From positions 372,001 to 436,000 of the forward strand of contig NZ_CP081862.1 in the NCBI RefSeq assembly GCF_019797765.1: a stretch of 64,000 nt of DNA. The letters run 5' to 3'. Made by a program: the position numbers and the translations under genes. Positions within the stretch are counted from its first letter, which is position 1. The number at the start of each line of letters is the position of its first letter. Origin of the DNA: Cellulomonas sp. C5510 (GTDB taxonomy: Bacteria; Actinomycetota; Actinomycetes; Actinomycetales; Cellulomonadaceae). Positions 25,639-33,385 of the stretch are shown in pieces. The notes under the pieces are model-generated. The model made no database searches, had not been told where the DNA came from, and saw only the letters and a list, made by a program, of their open reading frames with translations.

Positions 25639-26199
25639 TCAGAGCGGACGGTGCAGCACCAGGTCGTGGTGGCGCTGCTCGCCGACCTGGAAGGTCCGCG
25701 TCCCGACGACGTCGAAGCCGGAGCGCCGGTAGAACGCCTGCGCCCGCACGTTCTCCCCGTTCACCCCGAGCCACACGCCGACGGCCCCGCGGGCGCGCGC
25801 GACGTCGAGGCTCGCGGCCATCAGGTCCCGGGCGACGCCGCCGCCGTGCCGGCCTGCCACCACGTAGCACTTGCTGAGCTCCGTGGTCGGGCGCAGCGGG
25901 ACGACGGCGGCGACCTCCGGCGCGGACGGCTCACCGGCCACCAGCAGCGTGTAGCCGACCAGCTCGCCGTCCTCGTCCGCCACGAGCACGTCGCGCGTCG
26001 GGTCGGTCAGGTGGTCCGCGAAGTGCGCGGCGGTGAGGTGCGCCGCGACGAAGGCGGCGTGGTCCGCCGGGGTCGACGACGGCGGGCACGCGAGCGGGAA
26101 CGTCGCGGCGGCGAGCCCGGCGATCGCGGCGGCCTCCTCCGGGCGGGCCCGGCGCACGGTCGCACCCGCCCGGCCCGGAGCCGTCCCGGCGGTGGTCAC
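25639..26199 (-). CDS. GNAT-family N-acetyltransferase
   Basis: A 186-residue acetyl-CoA-dependent acyltransferase: LSKCYVVAGRHGGGVARDLMAASLDVARARGA is the GNAT motif A with the acetyl-CoA loop, and GVNGENVRAQAFYRRSGFDVVGTRTFQVGE is motif B. The target is unknown; the sequence resembles general small-molecule or protein acetyltransferases. The GTG at 26199 overlaps the stop of the HAD gene (GTGA), so the two are cotranslated. AcuC-like deacetylase is encoded 8 kb away, with no evident link. Confidence 0.82.
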   Translation of the reverse strand: MTTAGTAPGRAGATVRRARPEEAAAIAGLAAATFPLACPPSSTPADHAAFVAAHLTAAHFADHLTDPTRDVLVADEDGELVGYTLLVAGEPSAPEVAAVVPLRPTTELSKCYVVAGRHGGGVARDLMAASLDVARARGAVGVWLGVNGENVRAQAFYRRSGFDVVGTRTFQVGEQRHHDLVLHRPL

Positions 26200-27023
26200 C
26201 GGCCCTCCCAGCGGGCCCGTAGCGCGCGGCGGACGGCGCGCACGACCAGCCCGAGCACCCAGGCGGACCCGGCGACGGTCGCCGCGTCGACGCCGCGGCG
26301 GGTGGCGTTGCGCCGGCCGCGGAACTCCCGCACCGGCCAGCCGACCTCGGCCGCGTGCCGCCGGAGACGTCCGTCGGGGTTGATGGCGCACGGGAAACCG
26401 ACCTCGGACAGGATCGGCACGTCGTTCGTGGAGTCGCCGTACGCGAACGACTGCGAGAGGTCGACGCCCTGCCGCTCGGCGAGGGCGCGCACGGCCGACG
26501 CCTTCGCCTTGCCGTGCAGCAGGTCCCCGACCAGGCGGCCGGTGTAGAAGCCCTCGCGGTGCTCGGCGACGGTGCCGATGGCGCCGGTCGCGCCCAGGCG
26601 GCGGGCGATGATGTCGGCGATCTCGACGGGCGTCGCGGTCACGAGCCACACCTGGTGGCCGGCGCGCAGGTGCTGGTCCAGCAGTCGCTGGGTGCCGGGG
26701 AAGATGCGCAGCGAGAGCACCTCGTCGTAGATGTCCTCCGCGATGGCGACGACCTCCGCGACGGACCGGCCCTGCATGATCTCGAGCGCCCGTTCCCGGA
26801 CCTCGTCGATCTGCTGCCGGTTCTCCCCGAACGCGAGGTAGCGGGCCTGGTGCCCGGCGAACCGCACGATGTCGGAGCTGCGGAAGAAGCCCCGCCGGTA
26901 CAGCCCGACCGCGAGGTGGAACGAGCTGGCCCCGCGGATGATGGTGTTGTCCACGTCGAAGAAGGCGGCCACCCGGCCCGGCTGCACGGCGGCGCCGGTG
27001 TCGGGCTCGGTGGGCTCGGGCAC
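26196..27023 (-). CDS. HAD-IB family phosphatase
   Basis: Haloacid-dehalogenase-type hydrolase of the SerB-like IB subfamily, 275 residues. Motif I FFDVDNTII (nucleophile Asp23, Asp25), motif II VTATP, motif III lysine in HGKAKASAV and motif IV AYGDSTNDVPIL are all present. The tail (about 245-275) is basic and hydrophobic, perhaps membrane-associating. The substrate is unknown. It starts with GTG 6 bases from a -10 box, apparently leaderless, on a promoter overlapping that of the glutaredoxin-like gene. Confidence 0.85.
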   Translation of the reverse strand: MPEPTEPDTGAAVQPGRVAAFFDVDNTIIRGASSFHLAVGLYRRGFFRSSDIVRFAGHQARYLAFGENRQQIDEVRERALEIMQGRSVAEVVAIAEDIYDEVLSLRIFPGTQRLLDQHLRAGHQVWLVTATPVEIADIIARRLGATGAIGTVAEHREGFYTGRLVGDLLHGKAKASAVRALAERQGVDLSQSFAYGDSTNDVPILSEVGFPCAINPDGRLRRHAAEVGWPVREFRGRRNATRRGVDAATVAGSAWVLGLVVRAVRRALRARWEGR

Positions 27024-27029
27024 GCGGCC

Positions 27030-27051
27030 ACTGTAGCCAGATGCCTAGGCT
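27030..27051. promoter_or_regulatory. Overlapping divergent leaderless promoters (HAD phosphatase and glutaredoxin-like gene)
   Basis: On the minus strand TACAGT (27035-27030) lies 6 bases before the GTG at 27023. On the plus strand TAGGCT (27046-27051) lies 6 bases before the GTG at 27058. The two -10 boxes are 10 bases apart, so each gene's -35 zone falls on the other's start codon. Confidence 0.6.
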
Positions 27052-27057
27052 CGTGCC

Positions 27058-27363
27058 GTGCAGCCCACCGCCCCCCTCGCCCCCGTCGGCCCGGACCGCG
27101 CGCGCGTGGTGCTCTACGCCCGCGGCGGCTGCCACCTGTGCGACGACGCCCGCGCGGTGGTCGCTGCCGTGGCCGCGGAGCGCGGCGCGTCGTGGGCGGA
27201 GGTGGACGTCGACGCCGGGGGCGCGGCGCCCGGCGGGAGGTCGCTCGCGGACGTCTACGGCGAGCTGGTGCCGGTCGTCGAGGTGGACGGCGCGCGGGTG
27301 GGCTACTGGCAGATCGACGCCGACCGCCTGCGGGACGCGCTGGCAGGGCCGCCGACCGCCTAA
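27058..27363 (+). CDS. Glutaredoxin-like (DUF836-type) thiol-redox protein
   Basis: A 101-residue thioredoxin-fold protein with active-site Cys25-His-Leu-Cys28 in VVLYARGGCHLCDDARAVV; the cis-proline region reads ELVPVVEVDGARVGYWQI. It probably acts as a cytoplasmic disulfide reductant or redox sensor. In many actinobacteria such a gene precedes rex, as it does here, 9 bases upstream. It starts with GTG from an apparently leaderless promoter. Confidence 0.85.
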   Translation: MQPTAPLAPVGPDRARVVLYARGGCHLCDDARAVVAAVAAERGASWAEVDVDAGGAAPGGRSLADVYGELVPVVEVDGARVGYWQIDADRLRDALAGPPTA

Positions 27364-27372
27364 TCTGGGGGG
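27361..27372 (+). promoter_or_regulatory. Leaderless-type -10 box of rex
   Basis: TAATCT (27361-27366) begins at the TAA stop codon of the preceding gene and is followed by GGGGGG and then the rex GTG at 27373. rex may therefore also be made from its own leaderless transcript. Confidence 0.5.
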
Positions 27373-28059
27373 GTGCGAGCCCTGCCGCCGACCACCGTCG
27401 CCCGCCTCCCCGGATACCTGCGCTCCCTGGGCGGCCTCGCCTCGGAGGGTGTGACCACCACCTCGTCCGACCAGCTCGCGGAGCTGGTCGGCGCCTCGCC
27501 CGCGCAGCTGCGCAAGGACCTGTCCTACCTGGGGGCCGGCGGACGCCGCGGCGTGGGGTACGAGGTCGACCACCTGCGCAAGCAGATCGCCGGCGCGCTC
27601 GGCATGGCCGAGGAGCGCCAGCTCGTCATCGTCGGCATCGGCAACCTGGGTCACGCGCTCGCCACCTACTCCGGGTTCGCGGACCGCGGGTTCGTCCTCG
27701 TGGGCCTGTTCGACACGCACGCGGACCTGGTGGGGACGCGCGTCGGCGGCCACGTGGTCCAGCACGTCGACGAGCTGGAGCGGGTCATCGACGAGACGGA
27801 GGCGAGCGTCGCGATCGTGGCGACGCCGGGGTCCGCCGCCCAGGCGACGACGGACCGGCTGGTCGCGGCGGGCATCACCGGCATCCTCAACTTCGCGCCC
27901 CGCACGGTGCGGGTGCCCGACGGCGTGGACGTGCGGGAGGTGGACCTCGGGTCGGAGCTGCAGATCCTCGGGTTCCACGCGCGGCAGCGGGCCGCCCGCC
28001 CCGTCGCGGCTCCCGTCGCCGCTCCCGCCGCCGAGCCGGAGCCGGTCGCGGCGGACTGA
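27373..28059 (+). CDS. rex: Redox-sensing transcriptional repressor Rex
   Basis: Homodimeric repressor that senses the NADH/NAD+ ratio and controls respiratory and fermentative genes. The N-terminal winged helix (TTSSDQLAELVGASPAQLRKDLSYLGAGGRRGVGYEV, about residues 28-64) is followed by the Rossmann domain (VIVGIGNLGHALATY, about 86-100; VGLFDTHADLVG) and the C-terminal domain-swap helix. It is 228 residues, with an Ala/Pro-rich tail of about 20. A perfect 16-bp Rex operator occurs at 48171-48186. Here rex is followed by a terminator and yceI, not by hemA as in many relatives. Confidence 0.95.
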   Translation: MRALPPTTVARLPGYLRSLGGLASEGVTTTSSDQLAELVGASPAQLRKDLSYLGAGGRRGVGYEVDHLRKQIAGALGMAEERQLVIVGIGNLGHALATYSGFADRGFVLVGLFDTHADLVGTRVGGHVVQHVDELERVIDETEASVAIVATPGSAAQATTDRLVAAGITGILNFAPRTVRVPDGVDVREVDLGSELQILGFHARQRAARPVAAPVAAPAAEPEPVAAD

Positions 28060-28138
28060 GCCCGACCGGCCGGGCCGTCGTGCGCGGTGGCCCGGCCGCT
28101 GCCGTGCCCGCCCGGGCCGGCACGTGCCCGGGGACGTG

Positions 28139-28184
28139 CACGAGGGCCCGGTCGCGGCAGGGGGTGCGCGACCGGGCCCTCGTG
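28139..28184. terminator. Very strong bidirectional terminator between rex and yceI
   Basis: An 18-bp perfect stem, 28139-28156 with 28167-28184, has a 10-base loop. It lies between the convergent rex and yceI genes. Confidence 0.8.
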
Positions 28185-28196
28185 GACCGGGGGAGG

Positions 28197-28751
28197 TCAG
28201 GCCTGCTTGATGGCCGAGACCTCGAGGGAGATGACGACCTTGTCGCTCACCAGGACGCCGCCGGCCTCGAGGGCCGCGTTCCAGGTGATGCCGAAGTCCT
28301 TGCGGGAGATCGTCGTGGTGGCGGAGAAGCCCGCGCGCTGGTTGCCGAACGGGTCGGTGGCCGCGCCGCCGAACTCGACGGCCAGGTCGACGGACTGCGT
28401 CACGCCGTGGATGGTCAGGTCGCCGGTGACGACGTAGTCCTCGCCGTCGGGGCGCACGGCGGTGGAGGTGAAGGTCCACTCGCCGAAGGTCTCGACGTCG
28501 AAGAAGTCGGCGCTCTTGAGGTGGCCGTCGCGGCCGGCGTCGTTGGTGTTGATCGTCGTCGGGTCGAGCGTCGCGGTGACGGCGGAGAGCGTGAGGTCCT
28601 CGACCACGGTGATGGCGCCGGAGGTCACCGCGACGGTGCCGCGGACCTTGGAGATGCCGGCGTGGCGGACCGTGAAGGACGCCTCGGTGTGCGAGGGGTC
28701 GAGGGTCCAGGTGCCGGCGGTGAGACCGGTGGGCAGCGTGGTGACGGACAT
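28197..28751 (-). CDS. YceI-family lipocalin-like polyprenoid-binding protein
   Basis: A 184-residue YceI-fold beta-barrel protein; family members bind isoprenoid chains and many are stress-induced. Diagnostic segments are AGTWTLDPSHTEASFTVRHAGISKVRGTV, INTNDAGRDGHLKSADFFDVETF and the C-terminal FGITWNAALEAGGVLVSDKVVISLEVSAIK. No signal peptide is visible, so it is probably cytoplasmic. The ATG follows GGAGG. It is divergent from a MarR regulator, and the shared promoter region has two overlapping inverted repeats. Confidence 0.92.
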   Translation of the reverse strand: MSVTTLPTGLTAGTWTLDPSHTEASFTVRHAGISKVRGTVAVTSGAITVVEDLTLSAVTATLDPTTINTNDAGRDGHLKSADFFDVETFGEWTFTSTAVRPDGEDYVVTGDLTIHGVTQSVDLAVEFGGAATDPFGNQRAGFSATTTISRKDFGITWNAALEAGGVLVSDKVVISLEVSAIKQA

Positions 28752-28767
28752 GGTGCCTCCTGCATTG

Positions 28768-28794
28768 GTTGAAGCGTCAACTGCGGTTAGTTGA
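28768..28794. promoter_or_regulatory. Overlapping inverted repeats, likely MarR operator of the yceI/marR pair
   Basis: GTTGAAGCGTCAAC (28768-28781, 12 of 14 positions symmetrical) overlaps TCAACTGCGGTTAGTTGA (28777-28794, 6-bp arms around a 6-base spacer). Both are built from GTTGA/TCAAC half-sites. They lie just before the yceI ribosome site and upstream of marR, which suits autoregulation and control of yceI. Confidence 0.65.
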
Positions 28795-28915
28795 GATTTC
28801 TACTACACTGCGGACGAGGGCGCAACACCTGTGGGACGATCAGCGACCGACGTCACAGTGCGGGCCCGCGCGACCGCGGCAGCCCGCCGGGGACGCCCCG
28901 GGAGGAGGACCGGCG

Positions 28916-29449
28916 ATGAGCAGCGCCACGGAGCGGACGACGAGCGCGACGCGCGCCCACGACGACGTCCGCTGGCTGTCGGCGGACGAGCAGCAGGCCT
29001 GGCGCGCGTACCGCGACGGCACGGCCCGGCTGCTGGACGTGCTGGCGCACGACCTCGAGCAGGAGACCGGGCTGTCGCTCGGCGAGTACGAGGTCCTGGT
29101 CCGGCTCTCCGAGGCGCCCGGCCGCACGCTGCGCATGTCCGAGCTGGCCGGCGAGCTCGCCCACTCCCGCAGCCGCCTGACGCACACCGTGCGCCGCATG
29201 GAGGCCGACGGACTGGTCGAGCGGGCCCCGTGCCTCGAGGACGCCCGCGGCGTGAACTGCACCATGACGGACACGGGCTGGCGCCGGCTCGTCGAGGCCG
29301 CCCCCGCCCACGTCGAGTCCGTACGAGCACGCCTCGTCGACGTGCTCACCCCGCGGCAGCTGCAGGCCCTCGGCGACGCGATGGGCGCCGTCGGCGCCGC
29401 GCTGCAGGCCGGCTGCGCCGCCGCGCTGGCGGAGGCCGAGCGCGCGTAG
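28916..29449 (+). CDS. MarR-family transcriptional regulator
   Basis: A 177-residue winged-helix dimeric regulator: LSLGEYEVLVRLSEAPGRTLRMSELAGELAHSRSRLTHTVRRMEADGLVER is the recognition module (about residues 52-102), and the C-terminal helices form the dimer interface. The ATG at 28916 follows GGGAGGAGG. It probably represses itself and yceI through the GTTGA/TCAAC repeats. A single cysteine in the wing region (RAPCLEDARGVNCTM) raises the possibility of thiol sensing; the ligand is unknown. Confidence 0.88.
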   Translation: MSSATERTTSATRAHDDVRWLSADEQQAWRAYRDGTARLLDVLAHDLEQETGLSLGEYEVLVRLSEAPGRTLRMSELAGELAHSRSRLTHTVRRMEADGLVERAPCLEDARGVNCTMTDTGWRRLVEAAPAHVESVRARLVDVLTPRQLQALGDAMGAVGAALQAGCAAALAEAERA

Positions 29450-29505
29450 CCCCCGCCCGCGGGCTGCACCGCCACCTCCCGGCCCGAGCACCCAGCCGGG
29501 TTTGC

Positions 29506-29517
29506 GAGACTGACCCC
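29506..29517 (+). promoter_or_regulatory. Possible leaderless promoter of the cytochrome c maturation operon
   Basis: GAGACT (29506-29511) sits 6 bases before the ATG at 29518. It deviates from TAnnnT at the first base, but spacing and the lack of a ribosome site match the leaderless genes nearby. Confidence 0.3.
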
Positions 29518-30174
29518 ATGGTCGCGACCACCATCCACCTCATGCGCCACGGCGAGGTCCACAACCCCACCGGCGTCCTGTACGGGCGCCTGCCCGGGTA
29601 CCACCTGTCCGAGCGCGGGCAGCAGATGGCCGAGCGGGTGGCGGCGTACCTGGCCGGCGGCCTCGGGTCGCCGCGCCGTGACGTGACCGTGCTGGTCGCC
29701 TCCCCGCTGCAGCGCGCGCAGGAGACCGTCGCGCCGATCGCGGACGCGCTCGACCTGCCCGTCACGACGGACGAGGGCCTGCTCGAGGCCGAGAACCGCT
29801 TCGAGGGCCTGACGTTCGGCGTCGGCGACGGCTCGCTGCGCCACCCGCGGCACTGGCCCCTGCTCGTCAACCCGTTCCGGCCGTCCTGGGGCGAGCCCTA
29901 CCGGCAGCAGGTCGCGCGCGTGCTCGGCGTCGTCGACCGCGCCCGCGAGGCCGCGCGGGGCCACGAGGCCGTGCTCGTCAGCCACCAGCTGCCCATCTGG
30001 GTCACGCGGCTCGCGCTCGAGGACCGCCGGCTATGGCACGACCCGCGCCGCCGCCAGTGCTCCCTGGCCTCTCTCACCTCCCTCGTCTACGAGGACGATC
30101 GCCTGGTGCGCGTCGGCTACACCGAGCCGGCCGCCGACCTGCTGCCGGGCGCCTCCGCCGTGGCGGGCGCATGA
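29518..30174 (+). CDS. Histidine phosphatase (phosphoglycerate-mutase-like) family protein
   Basis: A 218-residue histidine phosphatase with the RHG catalytic motif (IHLMRHGEVHNPTGVLYGRLPG; His11) and second histidine region VLVSHQLPIWVTRLALE. Such a protein is commonly encoded just before tlpA/ccdA/resB in actinobacteria, though its contribution to cytochrome maturation is not established. Its stop overlaps the start of the TlpA-like gene (ATGA). Substrate unknown. Confidence 0.88.
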   Translation: MVATTIHLMRHGEVHNPTGVLYGRLPGYHLSERGQQMAERVAAYLAGGLGSPRRDVTVLVASPLQRAQETVAPIADALDLPVTTDEGLLEAENRFEGLTFGVGDGSLRHPRHWPLLVNPFRPSWGEPYRQQVARVLGVVDRAREAARGHEAVLVSHQLPIWVTRLALEDRRLWHDPRRRQCSLASLTSLVYEDDRLVRVGYTEPAADLLPGASAVAGA

Positions 30175-30785
30175 GGACCCGCCACCGGCCCGCCGCCCGG
30201 TCGCGCGCCGCCGTGCTGGTCGCCGTCGCGGTCGTCGCCCTCGCGGGCTGCTCCGCGGGAGGGGGCGCCGGCACGGCGTCCGGCGACGACGTGCCGGACC
30301 AGGGCTACGTGTCCGGGGACGGGTCCGTCACCCAGTGGGAGCCGGGCGACCGCCAGGGGCCGGTCGAGGTCGCGGGCACGGACTTCGCGGGCGCCCCGGT
30401 CGACGTCGCGGACTGGCGCGGCGAGGTCGTCGTGCTCAACACCTGGTACGCGCAGTGCCCGCCGTGCCGCGAGGAGGCGCCCGACCTCGTCGCCGTCGCC
30501 GAGGACTACGCCGACCAGGGCGTGCACGTGCTCGGCATCAACGGCGTCGACGACGCCGGCGCGGCGGAGTCGTTCCAGGAGACGTTCGACGTCCCCTACC
30601 CGAGCATCGACGACCGCGAGAAGCAGGCCGTCGCCGCGCTCCAGGGCGTCGTCCCGATCCAGGCGACGCCCACCACCGTCGTGCTCGACCGCGAGGGCCA
30701 CGTCGCCGCGCGGGTCGTGGGCCTGGTCGAGGGCTCGACGTTGCGGGCGCTCGTCGACGAGGTGCTGGCCGAGGACGAGCCGTGA
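30171..30785 (+). CDS. TlpA/ResA-like thiol-disulfide oxidoreductase lipoprotein
   Basis: Extracytoplasmic thioredoxin-fold reductant that keeps apocytochrome c haem-binding cysteines reduced. The signal ends in the lipobox LAGC (Cys27). The active site is Cys96-Pro-Pro-Cys99 in NTWYAQCPPCREEAP, and the cis-Pro region is IQATPTTVVLDREG. It has 204 residues. It overlaps its neighbours by ATGA and GTGA on both sides, and CcdA downstream would supply electrons. Confidence 0.92.
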   Translation: MRTRHRPAARSRAAVLVAVAVVALAGCSAGGGAGTASGDDVPDQGYVSGDGSVTQWEPGDRQGPVEVAGTDFAGAPVDVADWRGEVVVLNTWYAQCPPCREEAPDLVAVAEDYADQGVHVLGINGVDDAGAAESFQETFDVPYPSIDDREKQAVAALQGVVPIQATPTTVVLDREGHVAARVVGLVEGSTLRALVDEVLAEDEP

Positions 30786-31660
30786 TCGCCGCCGACGTCG
30801 GGGACGCGTTCGCCCGGACCGCCGCCTCCGGGTCGCTGCTGGCCGCGGTGCCCGTGGCTCTGCTGGCCGGCCTGGTGTCGTTCGCGTCACCGTGCGTGCT
30901 GCCGCTCGTCCCCGCCTACGTCGGCTACCTCGGCGGGATGTCCGCCGCGACCGCGCCCCGGCCGGCCCCCGCCCCGCGGGCGGTGGCGACCGCCGCCGGG
31001 TCCGCCCCGCTGGACCTCGCGGCCCACCTGCCCGCGCAGCCGGTGCTCGCGGCGACCCCGGCGCCGCCCCCCTCACGGCGCCGCGTCGTGCTGGGTGTGC
31101 TGCTGTTCGTCGCCGGGTTCACCGCGGTGTTCCTCGCGTACGGCTCGCTCGCCGGCACGCTGGGCTCGTTCCTGCTGCGCTGGCAGGACCCCCTGTCACG
31201 CGTGCTCGGCGTCCTCACGGTCGTCATGGGCCTGGCGTTCCTGGGGCTGCTGCCGTTCCTGCAGCGGGACCGGCGGACGCTCGTCGCGCCGCGTGCGGGG
31301 CTGTGGGGCGCGCCCGTGCTCGGGGTGACGTTCGGCATCGGGTGGACGCCGTGCATCGGCCCGACGCTGGCCGCGATCCTGCTGCTGTCGCTCGACGGCG
31401 GGTCCCCGGGCCGGGGCGCGCTGCTCGCGCTGGCGTTCTGCGCCGGGCTGGGGCTGCCGTTCGTCGCCGTCGCGCTCGGCCTGCAGCGCAGCCGCCGCGC
31501 CCTCGACTGGCTGGCCCGGCACCGCCTGGCGATCATGCGCGCCGGCGGCGGCCTCCTCATCCTGCTCGGCGTGGCGCTGGTCACCGGGCTCTGGTCCGCG
31601 TGGGCGAGCTGGCTGCAGGGCCTGCTCACCGGCGCCCAGCCCTTCGTCCCGGCGGTGTGA
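30782..31660 (+). CDS. ccdA: CcdA-type cytochrome c biogenesis membrane protein
   Basis: Polytopic membrane protein that moves electrons from cytoplasmic thioredoxin to extracytoplasmic TlpA/ResA. The redox cysteines are Cys38 (SFASPCVLPLVPAYVGY) and Cys191 (FGIGWTPCIGPTLAAIL), each in its typical motif. It has 292 residues, with about six transmembrane segments and an Ala/Pro-rich insertion (about residues 57-98) between helices 1 and 2. The start is GTG, overlapping the previous stop. Confidence 0.93.
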   Translation: MIAADVGDAFARTAASGSLLAAVPVALLAGLVSFASPCVLPLVPAYVGYLGGMSAATAPRPAPAPRAVATAAGSAPLDLAAHLPAQPVLAATPAPPPSRRRVVLGVLLFVAGFTAVFLAYGSLAGTLGSFLLRWQDPLSRVLGVLTVVMGLAFLGLLPFLQRDRRTLVAPRAGLWGAPVLGVTFGIGWTPCIGPTLAAILLLSLDGGSPGRGALLALAFCAGLGLPFVAVALGLQRSRRALDWLARHRLAIMRAGGGLLILLGVALVTGLWSAWASWLQGLLTGAQPFVPAV

Positions 31661-31661
31661 C

Positions 31662-33368
31662 GTGACCGAGCGACCGACCACCGGCTACCGGCCCGAGGGG
31701 CTCGAGGACGCGTTCGTCGACGGCGCCCCGCCCGCGCCGCCCGCGCCGCCCGCGGCCGCCGGCACCCCGACCGGCGGCGAGGCCCCGCAGCTCCCGGCCC
31801 TCGGCCTCGTCGGCTGGCTCCGCTGGGGCTGGCGGCAGCTCACGTCGATGCGGGTCGCGCTGCTGCTGCTCATGCTGCTCGCCGTCGCGGCCGTGCCCGG
31901 CACCGTCTTCCCGCAGCGGCCGCAGGACCCGGCCCGGGTGGCGACCTACCTCACCGACCACCCCGACGTCGGGCCGCTGCTGGAGCGCCTCGGGTTCTTC
32001 GACGTGTACGCGTCGGTCTGGTTCTCCGCGATCTACCTGCTGCTGTTCGTGTCGCTGGTCGGCTGCATCCTGCCGCGCAGCCGCACCCACCTCCGGGCGC
32101 TGCGCGCGCGGCCGCCGCGTGCCCCCCGACGGTTCGACCGGTTCCCCGCGCAGGCCTCGCTCGAGGTCGACGGGACGCCGCAGGAGGTCGCCGAGCGCGC
32201 CGCCGCCGCGCTGCGCGGGCCCCGCTGGTGGCGCCGGTTCCGGGTGGACGTCCGCGACGAGGGCGGCGGCGTCCGGAGCGTCGCCGCCGAGCGCGGTTAC
32301 CTCCGCGAGACCGGCAACCTCGTGTTCCACCTCGCGCTGGTCGGCCTGCTCGTCGCGGTCGCGACCGGGCAGCTCCTGCACTACCGCGGCCAGGCGATCG
32401 TCGTCGAGGGCCGCGCGTTCGCCAACACGCAGAGCGACTACGACACGTTCGAGGCGGGGAGCGGGTTCCGCGCCTCCTCCCTGGAGCCGTTCGCGCTGCG
32501 CCTGGACTCGTTCGAGTCGCGGTTCGACCCCGAGACGCTCCAGTCGCGCGACTTCACCGCCCGGGTCACCGTCACCGAGCCCGGTGCCGACCCGGTGGCC
32601 GACACCATCAAGGTGAACCACCCGCTGGAGGTCGGCGGGGCGAAGGTCTACCTGCAGGGCAACGGCTACGCGCCGCAGGTCACGGTCCGGGACGCCGCCG
32701 GTGAGGTGGCGTTCTCCGGGGCCGTGCCGTTCCTGCCGCAGGACACCGTGTACACGTCACAGGGCGTCATCAAGGTGCCCGACGTCACCACCGGGCCGCA
32801 GATCGGCCTGCAGGGCGTCCTGCTCCCCACCGCGCAGCAGCTCTCCGACGAGATCTGGCGCTCCGTCGACCCGCAGCCCACGGAGCCGCTGCTCGCGCTG
32901 GCGCTGTGGAGCGGGGACCTCGGGCTGGACGACGGCATCCCGCAGAACGTGTACCAGCTGGACGAGTCCGGTCTCACGCAGGCCACCCGGGAGGACGGCC
33001 GGCCTCTCACGCTCTACGTGCGCCCCGGGGAGACGGTCGACCTCCCGGACGGCCTGGGGACGCTGACCTTCGACGCGCTGCCGCGGTTCGTCGCGCTGGA
33101 CCTGCGCCACGACCCGTCGCTCGCGTGGGTGCTGACGTTCGCGATGCTGGCGTTCGCCGGTCTGGCGGCCTCGCTGTTCGCCCCGCGCCGGCGTGTGTGG
33201 GTCCGGGCGTCGCCCGCCCCCGAGGGGGACGAAGGTCCCGGGTCAGGTCGTACAGTGGTCACCGCCGCGGCCCTCGCGCGCGGCGACGACGTCGGGCTGC
33301 AGGCGGAGCTCGACCGGGCGGTGGACCGGCTCCGACCGGCCGGGGGCGACCTGCCCGCCGTCGGCTGA
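31662..33368 (+). CDS. resB: Cytochrome c biogenesis protein ResB (Ccs1)
   Basis: Membrane subunit of the system II (Ccs) haem-handling synthase, 568 residues. After a Pro/Ala-rich N terminus come the first transmembrane helices (SMRVALLLLMLLAVAAVPGTVFPQR; SAIYLLLFVSLVGCILPR), a third (LVFHLALVGLLVAVATGQLL), a large extracytoplasmic domain, and a final helix (WVLTFAMLAFAGLAASLFAP). It starts with GTG one base after the ccdA stop. Confidence 0.93.
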   Translation: MTERPTTGYRPEGLEDAFVDGAPPAPPAPPAAAGTPTGGEAPQLPALGLVGWLRWGWRQLTSMRVALLLLMLLAVAAVPGTVFPQRPQDPARVATYLTDHPDVGPLLERLGFFDVYASVWFSAIYLLLFVSLVGCILPRSRTHLRALRARPPRAPRRFDRFPAQASLEVDGTPQEVAERAAAALRGPRWWRRFRVDVRDEGGGVRSVAAERGYLRETGNLVFHLALVGLLVAVATGQLLHYRGQAIVVEGRAFANTQSDYDTFEAGSGFRASSLEPFALRLDSFESRFDPETLQSRDFTARVTVTEPGADPVADTIKVNHPLEVGGAKVYLQGNGYAPQVTVRDAAGEVAFSGAVPFLPQDTVYTSQGVIKVPDVTTGPQIGLQGVLLPTAQQLSDEIWRSVDPQPTEPLLALALWSGDLGLDDGIPQNVYQLDESGLTQATREDGRPLTLYVRPGETVDLPDGLGTLTFDALPRFVALDLRHDPSLAWVLTFAMLAFAGLAASLFAPRRRVWVRASPAPEGDEGPGSGRTVVTAAALARGDDVGLQAELDRAVDRLRPAGGDLPAVG

Positions 33369-33385
33369 CCCGGAAGGTGGAGGAC

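Noticed and set aside
25639..28479. A 946-codon minus-strand frame covering rex and the HAD region as one fusion protein
   Set aside because: Only its last 187 codons (GNAT) are protein-like; the rest is antisense to rex or out of frame with the HAD gene, and a GTGA junction defines the true start.
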